A DNA stretch of 64,000 nt. Origin: Polaribacter sp. Q13 (GTDB lineage Bacteria > Bacteroidota > Bacteroidia > Flavobacteriales > Flavobacteriaceae). The notes below the pieces were generated by a model. It saw only the letters and a list, made by a program, of their open reading frames with translations. It made no database searches and had not been told where the DNA came from. This document shows positions 57,666-64,000 of the stretch, one piece after another (position 1 is the stretch's first letter; every line of letters starts with the position of its first letter). Location: positions 2,066,001 to 2,130,000 of the forward strand of contig NZ_CP074436.1 in assembly GCF_016858305.2 (NCBI RefSeq), in the 5' to 3' direction. Both the position numbers and the translations under genes were made by a program.

Positions 57666-59015
57666 ATGAAACATATTGTAATAATTGGTAACGGAATTTC
57701 TGGAGTTACTGCAGCAAGACACATCAGAAAAAACTCTGACAATAAAATAACTATTGTTTCTGCAGAAACAAAATATTTCTTTTCTAGAACAGCACTAATG
57801 TATGTGTATATGGGACACATGAAGTTTGAACACACACAACCTTATGAAAATTGGTTTTGGAAAAAAAACAGAATTGAACTTAGAGAAGGTTTCGTTAGTA
57901 AGGTAGATACTGATAAAAAAGAATTGGAATTTAAAGATTCTTCTACTCTTTCTTACGATCAATTAATTATTGCAACGGGCTCTAAACCAAATAAGTTTGG
58001 ATGGCCTGGTCAAGATCTAGATGGCACATTGGGTATGTACCATAAACAAGATTTAGAAAAATTAGAAAAATATGCTCCCGATAATAAAACGTGTAAACGT
58101 GCTGTAATTGTTGGTGGAGGATTAATTGGTATTGAATTGGCAGAAATGCTAAGAAGCAGAAAAATACCTGTTACTTTTTTAGTAAGAGAAGATAGTTTTT
58201 GGAACGGTGTTTTACCTGCACAAGAATCTGAAATGATTAACAAGCACATTAAAGAACATCATATAGATTTGCGCTTAAGCACCAATTTAAAAGAAATTAA
58301 ATCGGATGAAAACGGACGTGTAAAATCTATTATTATTGAAGAAACGGGTGAAGAAATTCCTTGTAACGTAGTGGGATTAACCGCTGGGGTTACACCTAAT
58401 ATCGATTTACTAAAAGAATCTGGAATAGAATTAGGAAGAGGTGTAAAAGTAAATCGTTTTTTAGAAACCAATATAAAAGACATTTATGCCATAGGCGATT
58501 GTGCAGAACAGCACGAAGCAATAGGACAACGTAGAAATATTGAAGCCGTTTGGTATACAGGAAGAATGATGGGAGAAACTTTAGCACAAACCATCTGTAA
58601 TAATAAAACAGCCTATAAACCAGGACATTGGTTTAACTCTGCAAAGTTTTTAGACATCGAATATCAAACCTACGGTTGGGTTTTTAGTGAAAAAGGGAAA
58701 CAAGAAAACGAAGCGTATTTTCAATGGCAACATCCTACAGAAAATAAATGTATTACCATTTCTTTTGATAAAAACACTAATAACTTTTTAGGCATCAATA
58801 CCTTCGGAATTAGAATGCGTCATGAAATTTTTGACAAATGGTTAACCGAAAACAAATCTATAGAACATGTATTAGAGTTTTTAGCCGATGCTAATTTTGA
58901 TCCTGAATTTTTTAAACTACATGAAGCTGAAATTTTAGCCAAATTCAACAACGAAAATAACACCAATATTCAACTAAAAAAGAAAAGTTGGAAACGTATT
59001 TTCGCTAAAGTTTAA
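57666..59015 (+). CDS. NAD(P)/FAD-dependent oxidoreductase
   Basis: 449 residues of the class I pyridine-nucleotide oxidoreductase fold (NirB/rubredoxin-reductase side): FAD loop IGNGISGVTAARHI at 6-19, IATGSKPNKFG near 102, NAD loop VGGGLIGIELAEML at about 150-163, and IYAIGDCAEQ near 276. No redox-active Cys pair is seen. A C-terminal extension of about 130 residues follows. The membrane iron-sulfur protein 102 bases downstream is its likely electron partner. Confidence 0.85.
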   Translation: MKHIVIIGNGISGVTAARHIRKNSDNKITIVSAETKYFFSRTALMYVYMGHMKFEHTQPYENWFWKKNRIELREGFVSKVDTDKKELEFKDSSTLSYDQLIIATGSKPNKFGWPGQDLDGTLGMYHKQDLEKLEKYAPDNKTCKRAVIVGGGLIGIELAEMLRSRKIPVTFLVREDSFWNGVLPAQESEMINKHIKEHHIDLRLSTNLKEIKSDENGRVKSIIIEETGEEIPCNVVGLTAGVTPNIDLLKESGIELGRGVKVNRFLETNIKDIYAIGDCAEQHEAIGQRRNIEAVWYTGRMMGETLAQTICNNKTAYKPGHWFNSAKFLDIEYQTYGWVFSEKGKQENEAYFQWQHPTENKCITISFDKNTNNFLGINTFGIRMRHEIFDKWLTENKSIEHVLEFLADANFDPEFFKLHEAEILAKFNNENNTNIQLKKKSWKRIFAKV

Positions 59016-59024
59016 ACACATCAA

Positions 59025-59103
59025 CCTGCAAGGTTTTTAAAACTTTGTAATTTTCTAAAGCACAATAATAACTAATACTACAAGGTCTTTGAAACCTTGC
59101 GGG
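59025..59103. repeat. Two CCTGCAAGGT-type palindromic repeats
   Basis: CCTGCAAGGTTTT-TAAAACTTTGTA at 59025-59049 and the reverse-oriented CTACAAGGTC-TTT-GAAACCTTGCGGG at 59078-59103 share the core found at 18267-18293. They occupy the spacer between the FAD oxidoreductase and the iron-sulfur gene. Confidence 0.75.
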
Positions 59104-59117
59104 AAACACAAAACTAA

Positions 59118-60740
59118 ATGAAACTCATAAAACAATCTGGTTTAATTATCTTCTTAGCAGGATTAACCTTCTTTATAGCTACCGTTTTTACTGGCTCTTT
59201 TAATACAACACAAACAGAATTAGATACCTTTATTAAAGAAAAAGGTTATAAAAGCGAAATTATAAAAGACGAACTTTCTAAAGCTATTGTTACTGAAGAC
59301 AACTTAAACATTTTCGAATTTTCTAGTGGTGTTATAAATGCTATTGAAACCTCTAACAACCATTATGATGCATTGATTGCAAAATTTGATGCAGCAAAAA
59401 ATTGGGACGAAAAAGGAAAACAATTTCAATATAAAATCTTTGGAAAACCACATAGTATCAGTTTTGAACTCGCTAAAAGGTCTGGAAAAGGTTTTGCCGC
59501 AGATAATACAGGATTGGCTTGGTTTCTAACATTTGGTTTAGGTATTATCGGTGCTCTGCTATTTATTGTTCCTGATGTTATTTTACTAGGAAAACCAGGT
59601 ATCAAAAATGATGGAATCTTCTTAAATGCAGCGACCAACCGCGGTTGGATTGGTTGGTTTACGTTTATCTTTTTAGTAACTTTTTATATTCTACTTTATT
59701 TTTATCCAGATTTTATTGTAAACTGGGTGTATTTAGTAGATCCAATTAGTAAATCTCTTAGTGGAAATCCTGCGGGTCAATGGTTTTTATATGGTTATTT
59801 ATACTGTGTGGTTATGACTGTGATGGCTGTAAGAATGTATATAAAATATCGTCATAATAAATACCAAATATTAAGAACTACTTCTGTTTTATTTTTTCAA
59901 ATTGTGTTTGCTTTTTTAATTCCGGAAATTTTAGTCCGTTTCGAAAAACCTTGGTACGATTTTAAAAATGCGTTTCCATTAGATTACGATTTCTTCTTTA
60001 AATGGAACTTAGACGAACTGCTTGCTAGTGGAGGTTTTGGTTTATTTATTCTAGTTTGGGGAGTAGTATTAACTATTGTAGTTGTGCCTGTAATGGTTTA
60101 TTTCTTCGGAAAAAGATGGTACTGTTCTTGGGTTTGTGGCTGTGGTGGTTTGGCAGAAACATTAGGAGATCCTTACAGACAAAACTCTAGTAAAACACTG
60201 CTTTCTTGGAGAGCAGAACGTATTATTATTCATTCTGTTTTAGTTTTTGTTTTAGTGATGACTGGTTTTGCTTTGTACACCTTTTTCTCTGGTGCAGACA
60301 CTGTTTTAGGAATTAAAACACAAACTATTCAAGATATTTATGGCTTTTTAATCGGTGCTATTTTTGCGGGTGTAATTGGTACTGGCTTCTATCCTATTTT
60401 CGGTAACAGAGTTTGGTGTCGTTTTGGTTGTCCTTTAGCAGCATATTTAGGTTTTATTCAACGTTTTAAATCGAGATTTAGAATTACCACAAATGGTGGA
60501 CAATGTATTTCTTGTGGAAACTGCTCTACCTATTGTGAACAAGGAATTGATGTTAGATCTTATGCGCAAAAAGGAGAAAACATTGTCCGTTCTAGTTGTG
60601 TAGGTTGTGGAGTTTGTTCTGCAGTTTGTCCAAGAGGCGTTCTAAAATTAGAAAACGGACCAGAAGACGGTAGAATTAATCCGACAGAAATTTTATTAGG
60701 TAATGATGTTGATTTAATGGATTTAGTGAATCAAAAATAA
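59118..60740 (+). CDS. Polytopic membrane iron-sulfur protein (NapH/NosR-like)
   Basis: 540 residues with about six membrane segments (two near 8-25 and 135-155, others around 175, 210, 305 and 375). Cysteine motifs in order: WCSWVCGCGG at about 334-343, WCRFGCP near 433-439, then two 4Fe-4S clusters, CISCGNCSTYC near 463 and CVGCGVCSAVCP near 494. These match NapH/CcoG/NosR-type electron-transfer proteins. A periplasmic loop of about 110 residues follows the first helix. It should move electrons across the membrane, probably from the FAD enzyme next door. The acceptor is not known. Confidence 0.85.
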   Translation: MKLIKQSGLIIFLAGLTFFIATVFTGSFNTTQTELDTFIKEKGYKSEIIKDELSKAIVTEDNLNIFEFSSGVINAIETSNNHYDALIAKFDAAKNWDEKGKQFQYKIFGKPHSISFELAKRSGKGFAADNTGLAWFLTFGLGIIGALLFIVPDVILLGKPGIKNDGIFLNAATNRGWIGWFTFIFLVTFYILLYFYPDFIVNWVYLVDPISKSLSGNPAGQWFLYGYLYCVVMTVMAVRMYIKYRHNKYQILRTTSVLFFQIVFAFLIPEILVRFEKPWYDFKNAFPLDYDFFFKWNLDELLASGGFGLFILVWGVVLTIVVVPVMVYFFGKRWYCSWVCGCGGLAETLGDPYRQNSSKTLLSWRAERIIIHSVLVFVLVMTGFALYTFFSGADTVLGIKTQTIQDIYGFLIGAIFAGVIGTGFYPIFGNRVWCRFGCPLAAYLGFIQRFKSRFRITTNGGQCISCGNCSTYCEQGIDVRSYAQKGENIVRSSCVGCGVCSAVCPRGVLKLENGPEDGRINPTEILLGNDVDLMDLVNQK

Positions 60741-60826
60741 GTAGTCCGTAAAAACAGTATTCAGTTGGTAATCTCAGTTTACATTAACCAATTCATCATT
60801 TTTTTTAATCGATATAACTCTGTGAA

Positions 60827-60869
60827 TCTCTGAGAAAACTCCGCGAATCTCTGCGCAATAACTTAACAA
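60827..60869. repeat. CTCTGTGAAT-word quasi-tandem repeat
   Basis: Four units, CTCTGTGAAT, CTCTGAGAAAA, CTCCGCGAAT and CTCTGCGCAAT, follow each other just before the gene at 60871. Step and sequence vary slightly, as in the TTCG- and CAGT-word repeats. Confidence 0.75.
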
Positions 60870-60870
60870 A

Positions 60871-61347
60871 ATGAAAAATTTACCTATTCTTTCTTTTCTC
60901 TTTTTTTCGTTGATGCTTTTTGGTCAGAAAAAATATATGAAAGAATATTTCAAAAACGGAATACTAAAAGAAGAAGGTTGGGTTTTAAATGATCAAAAAA
61001 CTGCCTTTTGGAAATTTTATTATAAAAACGGAAATATCAAGAAAGAAGGGCATTTTACTAATAATTTAGAAACCAATTATTGGTATTTTTACAGCGAAAA
61101 TTTATCAAAAGAAAAAGAAGGACATTTTACAAAAGGAATTAAAAACGATTGGTGGTTATTTTACGATAAAAAAGGACAAATAAACCATAAATGTCAACTT
61201 AAAAATAATCAAAAAAACGGTTTTTGTTTGATCTATAAAAATCGAAAACTGATAAAAGCATCAAAGTACAAAAACAATAAAAAAATAAAAGAATGGACAG
61301 ACTTTTCATCCTTTAGGAATGAAAACAGTCTCAATGATTTAAGATGA
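60871..61347 (+). CDS. Secreted YwqK/MORN-type repeat protein
   Basis: 158 residues with signal peptide (MKNLPILSFLFFSLMLFGQ) and about four repeats of 22-24 residues of the form FYYKNGNIKKEGHF, YFYSENLSKEKEGHF, LFYDKKGQINHKCQL. This is the MORN-variant repeat named after YwqK. The unit makes short beta hairpins; a function is not known. Its end overlaps the next gene by four bases (ATGA), so it is cotranscribed with the glycosyltransferases. Confidence 0.82.
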   Translation: MKNLPILSFLFFSLMLFGQKKYMKEYFKNGILKEEGWVLNDQKTAFWKFYYKNGNIKKEGHFTNNLETNYWYFYSENLSKEKEGHFTKGIKNDWWLFYDKKGQINHKCQLKNNQKNGFCLIYKNRKLIKASKYKNNKKIKEWTDFSSFRNENSLNDLR

Positions 61348-62039
61348 TAAAACCTATAATAAAAGTTATTATTCCTGCTTATAACGAGCAAGATTCTATA
61401 GTAAATGTTATTAACGACATACCTAAAATAGTAGATGAGGTTATTGTTATTAGTAACAATTCTACAGATAATACAGAAATAAATGCAAAAAATGCAGGAG
61501 CTACTGTTTTAACTGAAAACAGAAAAGGATACGGCTATGCCTGTTTAAAAGGAATGGAATATATTCATCAACAAAAAACAACACCAGAAATTATTGTTTT
61601 TTTAGACGGAGATTATTCCGATTACCCAGCACAATTAACAGAAATTATTTACCCTATTGTAAATGACAATATCGATTTTGTAATTGGTTCTCGGGTTAAA
61701 GAATTAAGAGAACATGGTTCTATGACGCCTCAACAAATTTTTGGTAATTGGTTGGCTACTTTTTTAATGAAGTTATTTTTCGGTGCAAAATTTACAGATT
61801 TAGGTCCTTTTAGAGCTATTAAATATGATAAATTATTGGCTTTAAACATGGAAGATAAAACTTATGGATGGACCGTTGAAATGCAGTTAAAAGCATTAAA
61901 ACAAAAATTAAGTTATGTAGAAATTCCTGTTAAATATAGAAACAGAATAGGCATTTCTAAAGTATCTGGTACGGTAAAAGGAAGTATCTTTGCAGGAGTA
62001 AAAATATTAGGTTGGATTTTTAAATACAGTTTTAAATAG
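61344..62039 (+). CDS. Glycosyltransferase family 2 (dolichyl-phosphate sugar synthase-like)
   Basis: 231 residues. VIIPAYNEQDSIVNVI at 7-22 is the GT2 nucleotide-sugar loop and FLDGDYSDYP (about 91-100) the DxD-like metal motif. The shape resembles polyprenyl-phosphate sugar synthases that load a lipid carrier for a GT-C enzyme. It overlaps the genes on both sides, by four bases upstream and one base downstream. A GT-C gene lies two genes later, which fits such a role. Confidence 0.88.
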   Translation: MIKPIIKVIIPAYNEQDSIVNVINDIPKIVDEVIVISNNSTDNTEINAKNAGATVLTENRKGYGYACLKGMEYIHQQKTTPEIIVFLDGDYSDYPAQLTEIIYPIVNDNIDFVIGSRVKELREHGSMTPQQIFGNWLATFLMKLFFGAKFTDLGPFRAIKYDKLLALNMEDKTYGWTVEMQLKALKQKLSYVEIPVKYRNRIGISKVSGTVKGSIFAGVKILGWIFKYSFK

Positions 62040-63529
62040 TGGTTATAGAATACATAATTATAGTGATTTATTCAATTTCGTTATTGCTTATTTTCATGTA
62101 CGCTTTAGCGCAATTAAACCTGCTGTTTAACTACTTAAAAGCTAGAAAAAAAGAAGATAGTTCAGAAAAATTCGACTTTTCAAATTCAAAAGAAATTCCG
62201 TTTATAACCATACAATTGCCCGTTTATAACGAATTGTATGTAATGGATCGATTGTTAAAAAACATTGCAAAAATAGAGTATCCAAGAGAAAAGCTAGAAA
62301 TTCAAGTTTTAGATGATTCTACAGATGAATCTGTAGAAATTACCGCAAAACTAATCAAAGAAATTCAAGCACAAGGATTAGATATTCAGCATATCAAAAG
62401 AACCAATAGACAAGGTTTTAAAGCAGGCGCCTTAAAAGAAGGTTTAAAAATTGCCAAAGGAGAATTCATCGCTATTTTTGATGCAGATTTTTTACCACAA
62501 CCAGATTGGTTATACCAAACGGTTCCGTATTTTAAAGACCCAAAAATTGGAGTGGTTCAAACTCGTTGGGGTCATATCAACAGAAATTATTCTACACTTA
62601 CAAAAATTCAAGCTTTTGCTTTAGATGCACACTTTACCTTAGAGCAAGTGGGTAGAAATAGTCAAGGTCATTTTATCAACTTTAACGGTACAGCTGGCGT
62701 ATGGAGAAAAGAGTGTATTTACGATGCTGGTAATTGGCAGGGAGACACGCTTACAGAAGACTTAGATTTAAGCTACAGAGCACAACTAAAAAATTGGAAA
62801 TTTAAATACTTAGAAAATGTAGTTACACCTGCAGAGTTACCGGTAGTTATTAGTGCTGCAAGGTCTCAACAATTTAGATGGAACAAAGGTGGCGCAGAGA
62901 ATTTTCAGAAAATGATGAAACGTGTTATTAAAAGCAAAAACGTTTCTTTTAAAACTAAAATTCATAGTTTATTGCATTTATTAAACAGCTCTATGTTTAC
63001 GTGTATTTTTTTGGTTGCTGTTTTAAGCGTACCAATGTTGTACATAAAAAATGAATATGAACACTTAAAGGTTTATTTCTATGTAATGAGCTTTTTTGTA
63101 ATAAGCTCTTTAATCTTTTTTGTTTGCTATTGGTTTATGTTCAAAGCTATTTATGGCGGAGGATTTGTCAAATTTATAAAATACATTGGATCATTCTTCA
63201 CTTTCTTTTCTGTTGCAATGGGATTTTCATTACACAATACAATTGCTGTTTTAGAAGGTCATTTAGGTAAAAAAAGTGAATTTATAAGAACTCCAAAATT
63301 CAATATTGGTGGAATAAAAGGAGAATGGAAAAGCAATAAATACATTTCTAAAAAACCCTCTTTCCATGTTATTTTAGAAGGTTTATTAGCAATTTATTTT
63401 GTCTTTGGTATGTACAGTGCATTTGTTGTTGGAAACCAAGGTGGAGATTTTGGTTTATTTCCTTTTCATTTTATGCTTTTTATAGGTTTTAGTTACGTCT
63501 TTTTTAAATCTATATTTTCTAAAGCTTAA
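62039..63529 (+). CDS. Processive-type GT2 glycosyltransferase (cellulose synthase-like)
   Basis: 496 residues starting with GTG that shares its first base with the stop of the previous gene (TAGTG). One membrane segment at about 4-28, a GT2 domain with LDDSTDES and AIFDADFLP (D,D motifs), TEDLDLSYRA, and the QxxRW motif QQFRW near 282; then four more membrane segments. Together these are the D,D,D,QxxRW features of CESA-like enzymes. No PilZ domain is seen. The polymer is not known; similar flavobacterial proteins make a lipid- or cell-wall-linked glycan. Confidence 0.88.
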   Translation: MVIEYIIIVIYSISLLLIFMYALAQLNLLFNYLKARKKEDSSEKFDFSNSKEIPFITIQLPVYNELYVMDRLLKNIAKIEYPREKLEIQVLDDSTDESVEITAKLIKEIQAQGLDIQHIKRTNRQGFKAGALKEGLKIAKGEFIAIFDADFLPQPDWLYQTVPYFKDPKIGVVQTRWGHINRNYSTLTKIQAFALDAHFTLEQVGRNSQGHFINFNGTAGVWRKECIYDAGNWQGDTLTEDLDLSYRAQLKNWKFKYLENVVTPAELPVVISAARSQQFRWNKGGAENFQKMMKRVIKSKNVSFKTKIHSLLHLLNSSMFTCIFLVAVLSVPMLYIKNEYEHLKVYFYVMSFFVISSLIFFVCYWFMFKAIYGGGFVKFIKYIGSFFTFFSVAMGFSLHNTIAVLEGHLGKKSEFIRTPKFNIGGIKGEWKSNKYISKKPSFHVILEGLLAIYFVFGMYSAFVVGNQGGDFGLFPFHFMLFIGFSYVFFKSIFSKA

Positions 63530-64000
63530 TGTCGTTTTTTACAAAATACAAAGATGTTTTACTAATTTTAATTAGCGCACTATTATATTTTATTTTTGCC
63601 TATTTTTTAGAAAGAACAGCATTTAACAACCTTCTCTTTTTATGGTTTTCTCTTTTTGGATGTTCTTACTTATTGATAAAAAGCAAAACCATAAACACCT
63701 CAACTTTAATTGGATTAGTTATTCTTTTTAGGTTGATTTTCCTCTTCGCTATCCCTAATTTATCTCAAGATTTTTATCGTTTTATTTGGGATGGACGCAT
63801 GATTCTAGAAGGTTTTAATCCCTATTTATCCTTACCCGAAACGTATATTCAACAAGGCCTTCATCCTATAGCAGAAACAACTAACTTATATGCTGGAATG
63901 GGAGAAATGAACGGAGGTCATTACACCAATTATCCTCCAATAAATCAGCTTTGTTTTTTAATTGCTGCATTATTTGCTAATAAAAGTATATTTGGTTCTG
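63529..64000 (+). CDS. GT-C type membrane glycosyltransferase, partial
   Basis: The ATG at 63529 shares one base with the upstream stop (TAATG). The frame is open to the window end (157 codons). Several hydrophobic segments, and the conserved loop SQDFYRFIWDGRMI followed by FNPYLSLP, match the polyprenyl-phosphate-dependent mannosyltransferase-like GT-C family (DUF2029/GT87-like). It is the fourth gene of an overlapping chain. It probably uses the lipid-linked sugar made by the GT2 enzyme at 61344-62039. Confidence 0.82.
   Translation, partial: MSFFTKYKDVLLILISALLYFIFAYFLERTAFNNLLFLWFSLFGCSYLLIKSKTINTSTLIGLVILFRLIFLFAIPNLSQDFYRFIWDGRMILEGFNPYLSLPETYIQQGLHPIAETTNLYAGMGEMNGGHYTNYPPINQLCFLIAALFANKSIFGS

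Overview
The window is A+T-rich and reads as a chromosome segment of a marine member of the Flavobacteriaceae, probably close to Polaribacter. Reasons: the Bacteroidota promoter pattern TTG-N19-TAnnTTTG stands in front of all five tRNA genes; the gene content fits the phylum (S46 dipeptidyl peptidase, E/K-rich TonB with ExbB/ExbD, NADPH-type GOGAT next to two Amt transporters, LptC block with type III pantothenate kinase); and A-rich leaders replace Shine-Dalgarno sites. I see no rRNA, insertion sequence, phage or CRISPR array.

Layout. 1-9971 (all minus strand) is a surface-polysaccharide sugar locus: UDP-HexNAc 4-epimerase, UDP-HexNAc 6-dehydrogenase, Gfo/Idh/MocA dehydrogenase, two small nucleotidyltransferases, UDP-glucose 6-dehydrogenase, GDP-fucose synthase, GDP-mannose 4,6-dehydratase and an HMGL-like aldolase cut by the window edge. 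The spacers around fcl and gmd are filled with TTCG-word repeats that enclose a gene for a four-helix-bundle (23S rRNA intervening-sequence/Avd-like) protein; this is the most unusual structure here. 10056-10410 holds two tRNA-Val genes. 10429-15180 has folC, tonB-exbD-exbB and a NhaD-type antiporter. 15930-19621 has anmK, an acyl-CoA dehydrogenase and truA.

19817-30158 is a nitrogen-assimilation block: outer-membrane porin, amt, PII, second amt, gltB and gltD. 30542-31451 has a small membrane protein and two tRNA-Asn genes. 31587-35692 is sucA-sucB. 36077-43691 (minus) is an envelope block: PpiD/SurA-like isomerase, CNNM/CBS protein, small membrane protein, LptC, TPR protein, outer-membrane protein and coaX. 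After tRNA-Phe come two small membrane genes, one interrupted by TAG, and fabD.

46353-49488 groups a DUF547 protein, a rhodanese, a TIGR04282 glycosyltransferase and a purine nucleoside phosphorylase, a partial arsenosugar-type set. 49512-57461 is mixed: ferredoxin, sterol-desaturase-like hydroxylase, S46 peptidase, metallophosphoesterase, a lipoprotein with a duplicated domain, Usp and a GH113-like hydrolase. 57666-60740 pairs an FAD oxidoreductase with a polytopic iron-sulfur protein. 60871-64000 is a tightly overlapping chain of a YwqK/MORN-type protein and three glycosyltransferases, the last cut by the window end. Intergenic space is rich in dispersed palindromic and word-type repeats, listed separately.
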